This document shows positions 29,827 through 38,211 of a stretch of DNA of 64,000 nt, piece by piece. The position numbers were made by a program, and so were the translations under genes. The stretch's first letter is position 1, and each line of letters starts with the position of its first letter. The notes under the pieces are model-generated. The model worked only from the letters and a program-made list of their open reading frames with translations. It had not been told where the DNA came from and did no database searches. The stretch is from the NCBI RefSeq assembly GCF_001307035.1, contig NZ_LKIU01000002.1, positions 665,088 through 729,087 on the forward strand, written 5' to 3'. Source of the DNA: Arthrobacter sp. Edens01. Its GTDB lineage: Bacteria > Actinomycetota > Actinomycetes > Actinomycetales > Micrococcaceae.

Positions 29827-31734
29827 TTAACGGATAACCCCAACCGAGGTTGCGGCTCCCCGGCTCCAGCGACCTGTCAGCGGACGGTCATCCGGGTTGC
29901 CGAAGGCGAATTTGCTGGTGACTGCGAGAGTCGCATGGTCATCGGTTAGGTACCACACGTTGTTCCGCTGAACCCCTGCCGTAGTGTGTCCGTCATTGTC
30001 CCAGTCACCGGATATTGCGGTGTCGCCGGCATTGCCATAGATGAAGGACTGGTGCACCCAGGGACGAATGTTGCTGTTGGTCAGGTAGAACCGTTTCCCG
30101 ATGCCTTCCATCCGGGCTACACCGAGGGTGTCGTACCCATCGCCGTTCCAGTCCCCGACGATCGGGGTGTCGTAGGCCGCGCCGAAGGCAAAGGTTCCGT
30201 CCGCCCGGCCGGTGGTGTTCGAGTTTCGAAGATAGACCATCCCGTTACGGAAGACCCCCATGGTGTCGAATCCGTCGCCGTTCCAGTCCCCGCAGATGGG
30301 GCGGTCTCCCTTTTCGCCGTAGACAAGTCGAGTGACCGGCGATGTACCAGTGAGGCCGGTGCGGATGTACCAGACTCCGTCACGGAACGCCGCAGGCGTG
30401 GCGATGCCGTCACCGTCCCAGTCGCACGTGACAAACTCGTCGGTTGTGTGGCCGTAGCTGAGGCTGGCCACAGGACTGCTGTTGTAATAGAGCCTGGCGA
30501 CACCGGAGACCCGGGAACCCCTGGCGAAGTCACGCAGCTTCTGCAGCGATCCGTTATAGACATTGGAGTCGCCCTCGAAAGGCCCGGTGCTGCTGTACTG
30601 CCAGAGGGTGTAGTTGCCCCAACCCTTCGGCAGGCTTCCGGCAGTTTTTCCATAGCTGGCGATGTGAAGGGGCTGGCTTGAGAAAGCGCTGGAGTTTCCG
30701 GTGCAGGTTTTCCACCAGTCCGTGGTCGTGTAGATCATTGGGGGCCGGCCCGTACGGGCCGCAACAGTCGCTGAGAAATCCCTGATCCACGAGACCATCT
30801 GGCTCGGAGTCATGTCGTAGCAGGTATTGCCCAGTTCGGGATAGGGGTTGTACTCGACATCCAGCAACGGGGGCAGAGTGTTGCCGTCCGCGGACCACCG
30901 CCCCCCGTTGTTCACAAAGTAATTCGCCTGCGCGGCACCGCTGGAGACGCTTGGAATCGCGAAATGGTACGCACCGTGCAGCATGCCTGAGCTGACGGCG
31001 CCGGAAGTCTGACGCGTATACAACGGGTTGACGTAGGATGTCGCCTCTGTGGCTTTGACATAGGCGTAACGAGCGCCCTGGGTCCACGCGCGGTTCCAGT
31101 TCACCGCCGGCTGGTGGCTGCTGACATCCATGCCCTGAAGCCCTGACGGCATCCAGGTCGACGCCAGTGAAATAGCCGGCTCCCTTGCAGCGATCCGTGC
31201 CATCGACGCGGGCCCAATGTGCAGCTGCTGAGCTGAAGCTAAGGTTTCCGCGGCGTTCGAAGGTGTGGCCAGTTCTGGGTCCGCCAGGTCTTCCTCGATC
31301 AGGGTTTGCTCTGCATCGACGCGCTCTGCGAGTTCGACGGCGCTTGGCACCTGGGGGTCCTGTGTGTCCTCGATCCGCTCGAGGCCCTGCCCCATTTTTG
31401 CGCCCAGGATGCCAATGATCGACTCAAGGTCGTCTTTGGCAGCGGCCGTGGCTTCCGGGGTGGCTTCCGGCGGTGCCGCGGGCTCACTGGGGGCAGCCGT
31501 GGTAGGGGCCGGTTCTGTCTGGACAGCGGCAGGATCACTGACGGCTGGCACTGGGGTGGGCTCAGCATCCGACGGTGACGGTGCCGCCGGGATCTGCTCA
31601 GGGGCCGTCGTGGCCGGCTCGGAGTGGGCTGGGGGTGCGGTTTCCCAAGGGAGGACCGCTGCATGGGCCGGCGCCGCGACTGCCATGACGGTAGTGAGAA
31701 CGAGTGCCGGCAGGGACCATCTTCGAGAAAACAC
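29827..31734 (-). CDS. Secreted GH25 lysozyme with FG-GAP-like repeats
   Basis: A 635-residue export protein. The signal peptide is VFSRRWSLPALVLTTVMAVAAPAHA, followed by a Pro/Ala/Thr/Glu-rich linker to about residue 95 and a helical spacer to about 190. The GH25 muramidase domain (about 200-405) starts GMDVSSHQPAVNW, has AYVKATEATSYVNPLY, and carries the catalytic-type acid motif LLDVEYNP. Four FG-GAP/VCBS-like repeats (CDWDGDGIATPAAFRDG, GDWNGDGFDTMGVFRNG, GDWNGDGYDTLGVAR, GDWDNDGHTTAGVQRN) form the C-terminus and probably a calcium-binding propeller. GGAG 5 nt before the GTG at 31734 decides the start; a TTG at 31767 is less likely. It may trim peptidoglycan during wall-polymer attachment. 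Confidence 0.88.
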   Translation of the reverse strand: MFSRRWSLPALVLTTVMAVAAPAHAAVLPWETAPPAHSEPATTAPEQIPAAPSPSDAEPTPVPAVSDPAAVQTEPAPTTAAPSEPAAPPEATPEATAAAKDDLESIIGILGAKMGQGLERIEDTQDPQVPSAVELAERVDAEQTLIEEDLADPELATPSNAAETLASAQQLHIGPASMARIAAREPAISLASTWMPSGLQGMDVSSHQPAVNWNRAWTQGARYAYVKATEATSYVNPLYTRQTSGAVSSGMLHGAYHFAIPSVSSGAAQANYFVNNGGRWSADGNTLPPLLDVEYNPYPELGNTCYDMTPSQMVSWIRDFSATVAARTGRPPMIYTTTDWWKTCTGNSSAFSSQPLHIASYGKTAGSLPKGWGNYTLWQYSSTGPFEGDSNVYNGSLQKLRDFARGSRVSGVARLYYNSSPVASLSYGHTTDEFVTCDWDGDGIATPAAFRDGVWYIRTGLTGTSPVTRLVYGEKGDRPICGDWNGDGFDTMGVFRNGMVYLRNSNTTGRADGTFAFGAAYDTPIVGDWNGDGYDTLGVARMEGIGKRFYLTNSNIRPWVHQSFIYGNAGDTAISGDWDNDGHTTAGVQRNNVWYLTDDHATLAVTSKFAFGNPDDRPLTGRWSRGAATSVGVIR

Positions 31735-31888
31735 AGGAGCTCCAGAGCAAGGGGGACGAATGTCCAAAATGACAGACTGCCTAGGATTCTATCTCTGACA
31801 TGTGACCCATGTGATTATTGGTGCTGGTGTGGCACGGAGCGGCGAGAAGTCTTACGGCACAGGACCACCGTGACAGAGCATGGGATTC

Positions 31889-32779
31889 TCACGTGAACGC
31901 ATGGCGGGCGAGCATTAATGCCGTGCGGCGGTCAACCTTGCGCGTATTTTGCAGCAGAACGACCAGGGCGTGGAGCCTGGACGTCCAGTGCAGCTTCGCC
32001 GCCCAAGATGCATGGGGCCATCCCAGTGCCCGAAACCTCCTGGCTTCATTCTTGAAGAACCGTCTCTCCTCGGCGAATCTCCTTCCATCCACCGCACGGA
32101 CGGAGGAATCCGAGGCCTTGTGCCGCCGGTATTGGAAGACAACGTCGTTCACTATGAGGAGGCTTCCGCCAGCCGCCGCTATGTCCAGCAGGAGCGCGAG
32201 ATCCTGTACAACGTCGTATTCCGGGTTGAAGCCGTGCATCTGAATGCTGTCCCTCCGCCATGCGAGCGACGGAAAGTAGTGCCAGCCCGAATGGAGCAGG
32301 CTGCATGCCATGGTTTCGCCGGAGATGGCGTTCACGGTCCTGCGGAAGCCCGGCTGCGTCAGCTGTTTGACAGCATCCGTGAGGGTCCAGGTCCGGCGGC
32401 CGTTCTCATCTATGACCTGCACGCCCGGCTGCACGACTGAAGCAATGGGATGGGCGGCCATGGCTGCCGTTACGGACTTCAGGTAACCGGCCAGCATGAC
32501 GTCGTCTGCGCCCATCATCACGACGATGGGCGATTCGGCCATACCCAGGGCTTTCTGGAAATTCCGGTTCGCGCCCAGGTTCTCCTGGTTCCTGACATAC
32601 GTGATCCGGGGGTCCTGCAGCGATGCGGCCCACGCTATTGGCTCTTTGCTTGGATACGCGTCGTCTACGATAATCAGCCGCCAGTTTTCATAGTCCTGCT
32701 CCTGCACACTCCGGACTGCCGTCTGGAGCAGTCCTGGATCTCCAAAATAGGGGAGGAGGACATCCACCGCATCCATCAC
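31889..32779 (-). CDS. GT2-family glycosyltransferase (paralogue of the 27335-28237 gene)
   Basis: The 296-residue enzyme shares its whole length with the GT at 27335. Shared elements include the N-terminal VDVLLPYFGDPGLLQTAV, MMGADDVMLAGYL as the acidic motif, and VVQDLALLLDIAAAGGSLLIVNDVVFQYRRHK near the end. Both also share the C-terminal 'AAKLH-TSRLHALV' pattern. They therefore arose by duplication but have diverged clearly. A GTG at 32779 and an ATG at 32776 both follow an AGGAG at workable distance. It is the last gene of the polysaccharide island and is divergent from the tad operon. Its donor sugar is unknown. Confidence 0.8.
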   Translation of the reverse strand: MMDAVDVLLPYFGDPGLLQTAVRSVQEQDYENWRLIIVDDAYPSKEPIAWAASLQDPRITYVRNQENLGANRNFQKALGMAESPIVVMMGADDVMLAGYLKSVTAAMAAHPIASVVQPGVQVIDENGRRTWTLTDAVKQLTQPGFRRTVNAISGETMACSLLHSGWHYFPSLAWRRDSIQMHGFNPEYDVVQDLALLLDIAAAGGSLLIVNDVVFQYRRHKASDSSVRAVDGRRFAEERRFFKNEARRFRALGWPHASWAAKLHWTSRLHALVVLLQNTRKVDRRTALMLARHAFT

Positions 32780-33118
32780 CCTGCACCAGCTCCTGCGGTT
32801 GGCGGCTGCGGCCAGGCAATCTAGTCACCGCCGAACGGAATAACCGGGTCTACGACGCTAGGTGTTGCCTTATCGTTCCGGCAAGGGAATCTGCTCCATT
32901 GGCCCCTGGTACGCAGGATTTGCTCAGCGCCCCGAGCAGCGTCCTCCCTTCAGTGCTAGGCAGTTGTCGCTGGCAACGGTTTTCCCCAACCGCGCAATTG
33001 CACTCTCGCCACGATCAAGGAAATCACCTATCCTCTCCCGCATGGCTGCACTGGCCTGCAGAAATAGTCTCGTTGCCGCCTCAGCCGAAGGCCGGGGAGG
33101 ATAAACCGGGGGAGCCCA
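32780..33118. other. Divergent intergenic region, GT2 / tad operon
   Basis: 339 bp with no credible gene. It separates the leftward GT2 gene from the rightward cpaF gene and must hold at least one promoter. A TATCCT -10-like hexamer near 33030 is possible for the tad operon, without a clear -35. CCGGGGGAG just before 33119 is the cpaF ribosome-binding site. Confidence 0.45.
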
Positions 33119-34345
33119 ATGGACGCTGTGCGTATTGTCGAGGATGAGGTCAGGGAGCTCATCCGCGTACGCGGGCTGGACCCCGCCCGCCAAGCCGGAG
33201 AAGTGCGGCGGCTGGTGGAGGCGGCCGTCCAGGACTACGACCAGCGGTCACTGCTCGGCACCCTGCCCGCACTGGGACAGCTTGATAGAGCCAGGAAGCA
33301 GGTTTTCGACGCCGTCGCCGGATTCGGAGCCCTGCAGCCCCTGCTTGATGATCCGACGGTCGAGGAGATCTGGATTAACTCCCCAGGTGAGGTTTATGCG
33401 GCCAGAGACGGAAGATCCGAACTCACACCCCTGAACCTGACATCGGAGCAGGTGCGGGACCTGGTGGAACGCATGCTGAAATCCTCCGGCAGACGCCTGG
33501 ACCTCTCGTCACCGTTCGTCGATGCGGCCCTGCCGGACGGTTCACGGCTTCACGTTGTCATCCCTGATGTGACCCGGAAGCACTGGGCCGTCAATATCCG
33601 CAAATTCATAGTCCGGGCCAGCCGCCTCGAACATCTCGTCGAGCTGGGAACACTGACCCCCCAGGCTGCACGCTTTCTTTCCGCGGCGGTGTCAGGCGGA
33701 TTGAACATCCTTGTCTCCGGGGCAACCCAGGCCGGTAAAACGACGCTTCTGAATTGCCTTGCCGCATCCATCGGCGCCCGGGAACGCGTCGTCACGGTGG
33801 AGGAGATCTTCGAACTGCAGCTTCCCCTGCGCGACGTCGTGGGGCTGCAGTGCAGGCAGGCCAACCTGGAAGGAACCGGCGAAATTCCGCTGCGGCGCCT
33901 GGTTAAGGAAGCCCTTCGGATGCGGCCTGACAGGCTGATTGTGGGTGAGGTTCGGGAAGCCGAGAGCCTGGACATGTTGATTGCATTGAATTCCGGCCTT
34001 CCCGGCATGTGCACGGTTCACGCCAACAGCGCGCACGACGCCGTCACGAAGATCTCTACGCTGCCTCTGTTGGCGGGGGCCAACATTTCCAGTTCCTTCG
34101 TTGTTCCCACCGTGGCCTCCTGCATAGACCTGGTGGTCCATTGTGTCCGGACTCCTGCCGGGCGACGGGAAGTCACTGAAATCCTGGCTTTGGGGCGAAG
34201 GGTGGAAAACGGGGTTATAGAATCCACGCTCGTCTTTCAGCGTGTCGATGGCCGTTTGGAAGCTTCCCCGTCTGCGCTTCCATCTCCGGACAAGTTTGCC
34301 CGCGCCGGAATGAACCTGGCCGAACTGCTGGAGCCGGCAGCATGA
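33119..34345 (+). CDS. cpaF: CpaF/TadA-type secretion ATPase
   Basis: The 408-residue ATPase powers tad/Flp pilus or type II-like secretion. An N-terminal helical domain precedes the PAS-like N2 region (FGALQPLLDDPTVEEIWINSPGEVY). The ATPase core has Walker A SGATQAGKTTLLNCL at about 201, an Asp-box-like VTVEEIFELQL, Walker B RLIVGEVREAESLDML and the His-box CTVHANSAHDAVTK. These are the hallmarks of CpaF. It starts the operon with a GGGGGAG ribosome-binding site and overlaps tadB by 4 bp. Confidence 0.93.
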   Translation: MDAVRIVEDEVRELIRVRGLDPARQAGEVRRLVEAAVQDYDQRSLLGTLPALGQLDRARKQVFDAVAGFGALQPLLDDPTVEEIWINSPGEVYAARDGRSELTPLNLTSEQVRDLVERMLKSSGRRLDLSSPFVDAALPDGSRLHVVIPDVTRKHWAVNIRKFIVRASRLEHLVELGTLTPQAARFLSAAVSGGLNILVSGATQAGKTTLLNCLAASIGARERVVTVEEIFELQLPLRDVVGLQCRQANLEGTGEIPLRRLVKEALRMRPDRLIVGEVREAESLDMLIALNSGLPGMCTVHANSAHDAVTKISTLPLLAGANISSSFVVPTVASCIDLVVHCVRTPAGRREVTEILALGRRVENGVIESTLVFQRVDGRLEASPSALPSPDKFARAGMNLAELLEPAA

Positions 34346-35196
34346 CGACCGTTGCGGGACTGACTCTTGGAATTGGCCTGTTCTTAGTCTGGTGGTCCTG
34401 CTGGGCACTTCCGGAACGCCCGCCCAAGCTGCGGCGTGCAGGCCGGCTCGCGGAGATGCTCAGCGCGTCCGGCATTAGACGCGTGACTCCCGCCGGCCTG
34501 GTTGCAAGCAGCGTCCTCCTGGGCGTCCTTGTCCTCCTGACCGGCTGGGTGCTGACAGGTTCCCTCCCCATCGCCGCTTGTTTCGGTGTCTTTGCCAGCG
34601 CCGTGCCGGTGAGCGCAGTCCGCTGGCAGGCCCACAGACGCAGCGCCTCCCTGATGGAGCTCTGGCCGGATGCTGTGGACCACTTACGTTCGGCTATCCG
34701 CGCTGGACTGTCGCTGCCGGAGGCGCTCATTCAACTCGGGGAGAACGGGCCGGCGGAGCTTCGTACACCATTTCGGGAATTCGGGGCAGACTACCGCTCC
34801 GGCGGCTCGTTTGAAGAAGCACTCGACAACCTGAAGGAGCGATTGGCAGATCCAGTCGGAGACCGGATCGTGGAATCCCTGCGCCTCACCCGGCAGGTGG
34901 GCGGATCCGATCTGGGGAGGCTGCTCGGCACTCTGGGGGAATTCCTGCGCGAGAACGCGCGGACCCGCAGCGAACTGCTGGCACGGCAGTCATGGACAAT
35001 TAACGCGGCCCGGCTGGCTGTAGCTGCACCTTGGCTGGTGCTGGTGCTGATGTCGACCACGCCGGAGGCCGTTGAAGCATACAACTCCGCGGCCGGGGCT
35101 GCAGTTCTAGCCACGGGAATGGTGATGTCGGTTGGCTGCTACCGATTGATGCTGCGCATTGGTGCGCTGCCCGCGGAAAAGCGGGTACTGCGGTGA
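34342..35196 (+). CDS. tadB: TadB-like inner membrane platform protein (T2SF)
   Basis: The 284-residue protein has two N-terminal membrane helices (GLTLGIGLFLVWWSCWAL and VASSVLLGVLVLLTGWVL) and a cytosolic T2SF domain (about 100-230) with LWPDAVDHLRSAIRAGLSLPEALIQLG and a matching SLRLTRQVGGSDLGRLLGTLGEFLREN. Two more C-terminal helices follow. This is the TadB layout. The platform works with CpaF to move pilins. It overlaps cpaF (ATGA) and tadC (GTGA) by 4 bp, so the three are strictly coupled. Confidence 0.88.
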   Translation: MTTVAGLTLGIGLFLVWWSCWALPERPPKLRRAGRLAEMLSASGIRRVTPAGLVASSVLLGVLVLLTGWVLTGSLPIAACFGVFASAVPVSAVRWQAHRRSASLMELWPDAVDHLRSAIRAGLSLPEALIQLGENGPAELRTPFREFGADYRSGGSFEEALDNLKERLADPVGDRIVESLRLTRQVGGSDLGRLLGTLGEFLRENARTRSELLARQSWTINAARLAVAAPWLVLVLMSTTPEAVEAYNSAAGAAVLATGMVMSVGCYRLMLRIGALPAEKRVLR

Positions 35197-36128
35197 GCGG
35201 GCTGTGGCCGGCCGCCGTGCTGGTGGGAACTGGCCTCGGCATGGGGCTTTGGCTGACCGTCACCCGGCTTCCCTTCCTCCGGCCCGCTTCCTTTGCCGAC
35301 CGGATCGCACCGCAGCTGCGCTCCGTAACGCATGGATCTCGGCTGCTCGAGCCCGCGGACACCACGCCGTTCGGTCCGCTGCAGCGGGTTTTCCGGCCCG
35401 TACTTCAGGAGCTGGTGCACAAGCTCGCCCGCATCAATCCCGCTAATTCGGCGCTGCAGCGACGGCTGGACCGTGCGGGCAACCGCATGACCGTCCTGGA
35501 GTTCCGTTCGGGACAGCTGCTGTTTGCCGGAGCGGGCCTCCTTATAGGCGGGGCAGCTGCAGTCTGGCTGGCGGCCAACGCGCTCATTTCTGTTCCGGCT
35601 GTTGCGCTTCTGGCTCTCACATCAGGGCTACTCGGCTTCCTCCTTAGGGACTATCTCCTGACCAGGGAAGTCCGCCGGCGGGAAGCAGTGATGCTTACAG
35701 AGTTTCCCAGCATGGCAGAAATGATGGCGTTGGCTGTTGGGGCAGGGGAGAGCGCCGGCGGTGCGCTGGAACGTGTCGCGCGTACGTCCCGAGGCGAACT
35801 GGCCCGGGAGTTCGGGCATGCGTTGGCCGAAACCCGTTCCGGCGCACCATTGCTGACGGCCCTGCGCAACCTGTCCAAGCGCACCCAGCTGGCCCCATTG
35901 TCCAGATTCGTGGACGGGGTCTCGGTCGCTATCGAGCGTGGCACGCCACTGGCGGACGTTCTCCGGGCCCAGGCCCAGGATGTCCGGGACATGGCCAAGC
36001 GTGAACTCATGGAAGAGGCAGGAAAGAAGGAGATCGCCATGATGGTGCCGCTGGTCTTCGGCGTCCTGCCGCTTACCGTCCTCTTCGCCATCTTCCCGGG
36101 ACTTTCCCTGCTCAGCATCGGCCTATGA
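35193..36128 (+). CDS. tadC: TadC-like inner membrane platform protein (T2SF)
   Basis: The 311-residue protein has an N-terminal helix, a central pair of helices near 105-155 and the T2SF domain FPSMAEMMALAVGAGESAGGALERVAR. The C-terminus has MVPLVFGVLPLTVLFAIFPGLSLLSIGL. It is the second platform subunit of tad systems. The start is a GTG inside the tadB stop, giving 4-bp coupling. The next frame opens 3 bp before its stop, but the more likely pilin start is downstream at 36185. Confidence 0.88.
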   Translation: MSGLWPAAVLVGTGLGMGLWLTVTRLPFLRPASFADRIAPQLRSVTHGSRLLEPADTTPFGPLQRVFRPVLQELVHKLARINPANSALQRRLDRAGNRMTVLEFRSGQLLFAGAGLLIGGAAAVWLAANALISVPAVALLALTSGLLGFLLRDYLLTREVRRREAVMLTEFPSMAEMMALAVGAGESAGGALERVARTSRGELAREFGHALAETRSGAPLLTALRNLSKRTQLAPLSRFVDGVSVAIERGTPLADVLRAQAQDVRDMAKRELMEEAGKKEIAMMVPLVFGVLPLTVLFAIFPGLSLLSIGL

Positions 36129-36184
36129 GGATGCCTGCAAAGACCGCAACCCTGATTCCGTTCACCATCGAAGAGAGGACCCCA

Positions 36185-36415
36185 ATGAAGTCGCTAACTG
36201 CCCTTCGTCACCTGCCGGCCTTCGTAGCAGCCAGTCTCCTGGTGAGGCTCACGGCCGCCCTGCATCCGCGTGCCTCCGAGAGGGAACGCGGAGACGTGCC
36301 CGGATGGGTCATGATCACGCTGATGTCGGCGGTTCTCGTGGCAGCCATTCTCGTAGTTGCGCGGACTGCGCTCGTCGACCTCTTCAATTCAGCCATTGAC
36401 CAGGTCCGGCAGTAA
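36185..36415 (+). CDS. Small pilin-like membrane protein of the tad operon
   Basis: From the ATG at 36185 the protein is 76 residues, preceded by AGAGGA 6-7 nt upstream. An earlier in-frame ATG at 36125 overlaps tadC but has a poorer site. The sequence is a basic head, a charged RASERERGDVPGWVM segment and then one hydrophobic helix (ITLMSAVLVAAILVVARTALVDLF). This is the position and size expected for a Flp-type pilin or its actinobacterial equivalent. The normal prepilin Gly-Glu cleavage pattern is not clear. I see no prepilin peptidase gene in the window. Confidence 0.6.
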   Translation: MKSLTALRHLPAFVAASLLVRLTAALHPRASERERGDVPGWVMITLMSAVLVAAILVVARTALVDLFNSAIDQVRQ

Positions 36416-36794
36416 AGCCCGGTCCGAACGCGAGGACGGGTCGGCGGTCGTTGACTTCGTCATGGTTGGCGCCCTGCTGACCGTTATCGTCGTCGCGATC
36501 GTGCAGCTCGCGCTGGTTCTGCATGTCCGCAATACGCTCATCGATGCTGCGGCATCAGGTGCGCGGTATGGAACCCTGGCCGACCGAAGCCCGCAGGACG
36601 GACTTGAGCGGACACGGCAGCTTATCTCGGGGTCACTGTCCGAAGGGTTCGCCCAGGACATCAGCTACTCCCGGACGGGGGAGCCCGGTGCGCCCATGCT
36701 GCAGATGAGGGTGCGTGCACCGCTTCCGCTGATAGGACTGATTGGTCCGAGAGGGGGAATGGAGGTGGCCGGACATGCTTACTGGCCTGACTGA
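36396..36794 (+). CDS. TadE-like pseudopilin
   Basis: The protein carries the TadE signature EDGSAVVDFVMVGALLTVIVVAIVQLALVLHVRNTLIDAAASGARYGT, a single membrane helix near the N-terminus, and a small extracytoplasmic domain. From a TTG at 36396 it is 132 residues; a TTG at 36357 lies further inside the pilin gene. No ATG or GTG is available before the helix. The start therefore overlaps the preceding gene and must be translated by coupling. It is probably a minor pilin. Confidence 0.7.
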   Translation: MTRSGSKARSEREDGSAVVDFVMVGALLTVIVVAIVQLALVLHVRNTLIDAAASGARYGTLADRSPQDGLERTRQLISGSLSEGFAQDISYSRTGEPGAPMLQMRVRAPLPLIGLIGPRGGMEVAGHAYWPD

Positions 36795-37230
36795 CCGGCT
36801 GAAGCATGCGGCGAAATCCGGTGGCGAGGACGGCAGCGCCGCCGTCGAATTCGTCTTCCTCGGCGTGCTCCTGCTGGTACCGCTGGTTTACCTCATAGTT
36901 GCCGTGGGCCAGGTCCAGGGAGCAGCCTATGCTGTGGTCGGCGCAGCCGACCATGCCGCGAAAATCTACGCAGCGGCTCCTGCCGGAACTGCACCGGAGT
37001 CGCAGGCAAGGGCCGCTGCCGAACTTGCCCTGTCTGACTTTGGCTTCGACCCGAATGGACTTGAATTACAAATTTCCTGCAGCCCGGAATGCAGCGCACC
37101 CGGCTCAACCGTGACGGTCACTGCGGCACTGGACGTACCGCTCCCTGTTGTGGGCGCCATGCCGGGCATGAACCTGGCACCGGTGCGGGTGGATTCAACG
37201 TCCATGCAAACCGTTGAGAGGTTCGGATGA
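36775..37230 (+). CDS. TadE/TadF-like pseudopilin
   Basis: The 151-residue protein begins MLTGLTDRL and has the pilin-like stretch GGEDGSAAVEFVFLGVLLLVPLVYLIVAVGQVQGAAYAV, then an extracytoplasmic domain with two Cys (ISCSPEC). The ATG at 36775 has GGAGGTGG 7 nt upstream and overlaps the previous gene by 20 bp. The acidic Glu in AAVEF fits the pilin-type E. It is the second TadE-like gene in the operon. Confidence 0.8.
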   Translation: MLTGLTDRLKHAAKSGGEDGSAAVEFVFLGVLLLVPLVYLIVAVGQVQGAAYAVVGAADHAAKIYAAAPAGTAPESQARAAAELALSDFGFDPNGLELQISCSPECSAPGSTVTVTAALDVPLPVVGAMPGMNLAPVRVDSTSMQTVERFG

Positions 37231-37697
37231 GTGCATCTGACTCACACGAGGTAGTGCACGACGGCGGTGACTCCGGTCAGGTGGGGGTGCTCATCATCGG
37301 GTACGTGCTGCTCGCCCTGCTGGTAATCACTGTGGTTGCCGGTGCATCGTCGGTCTATCTGGGGCACAAGAAGCTTCTCTCCGCAGCCGACGGCGCCGCG
37401 CTCGCAGCGGCAGACACGTTCTCACTGGCACAGGTGCAGGGGAGCGGCGCAGGCGTGCCGGCGGCCGCGCTGGAAACCTCCCGGGTTGTTTCCGAAGTGG
37501 AGCGTTACCTGCAGGAAAGCCGGGCGGGTGAGCGCATTCACGGACTGCAGATCTCGCCCGAGACCGGGACACCGGATGGCCGGACAGCGAGGGTGGTCCT
37601 GGTCGCCGTCGTCCACCCGCCGATCGTGAACGTTCTGGTTCCCGGCGGCATCCCGATTACCGCTGAGAGTGACGCCCGGGCGCGGCTGACGCGCTAG
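37227..37697 (+). CDS. TadG-like pilus assembly protein
   Basis: The 156-residue protein starts with a short acidic head and then DSGQVGVLIIGYVLLALLVITVVAGASSVYLGHKKLLSAADGAALAAAD. This segment is the TadG/TadE_Flp 'helicase-secretion neighbourhood' pattern. The C-terminal ~70 residues form a small beta-rich domain. It lacks the von Willebrand domain of large TadG proteins, so it is a minimal version. It overlaps the previous gene by 4 bp and is the last gene of the operon. Confidence 0.78.
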   Translation: MSASDSHEVVHDGGDSGQVGVLIIGYVLLALLVITVVAGASSVYLGHKKLLSAADGAALAAADTFSLAQVQGSGAGVPAAALETSRVVSEVERYLQESRAGERIHGLQISPETGTPDGRTARVVLVAVVHPPIVNVLVPGGIPITAESDARARLTR

Positions 37698-37739
37698 CTG
37701 CGGCACTCACGTACCGGGCATAAGGCTGAGCCCGATGGG

Positions 37740-38054
37740 TTAGGAGGCCTTCGCCTGCGTCCGGGACGGGTAGTGGCTCCAATCCCCGTGGTCGATCTCC
37801 AGCAGGGTGCCGTCATCGGCATAGCAAAGCGTCACCCGTTCGCCGTAAAGGTCGCAGTCCGGGTCGGGGCAGCGGTCCCGGCCGGACCCGATGTAGTCAG
37901 CGGCGTCGAACTGGTCCCAGTCGTCAAGCTTGCCCAATGCCCAGGGATCGCCCTGCTCAGCCAGTTCCTCGAGCTCCTCACGGCCATACCTTCGGCCACG
38001 CTCGGGATGGCGGACATCAGAGGGAGACTGCCGGGAGGCGGAAGTGGCGTTCAT
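37740..38054 (-). CDS. Hypothetical protein
   Basis: From the ATG at 38054 this 104-residue acidic protein has no recognised domain. It contains a helical segment (YGREELEELAEQGDPWALGKLDDWDQFDAADYIG), a CPDPDC pair that might bind a metal, and a beta stretch (ERVTLCYADDGTLLEIDHGDW). GGAAAGGAG lies 12 nt upstream, slightly far. The frame is open to 38126 but that part looks non-coding. It is divergent from prfB and convergent with the tad operon. Function unknown. Confidence 0.6.
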   Translation of the reverse strand: MNATSASRQSPSDVRHPERGRRYGREELEELAEQGDPWALGKLDDWDQFDAADYIGSGRDRCPDPDCDLYGERVTLCYADDGTLLEIDHGDWSHYPSRTQAKAS

Positions 38055-38211
38055 TGAAATGACGGGCTCCTTTCCGGTTCTGACACCACTTAATGTACTC
38101 CCGGGCACCGGCACGCCCACTGTCATTTCCCGGCGTGCCGCCGGTCTGAATCCTGGGTCCGGGTCTTAACCAGACGGGGGAAACCGGGCCATGGCGTAGT
38201 CTGTAATCACC

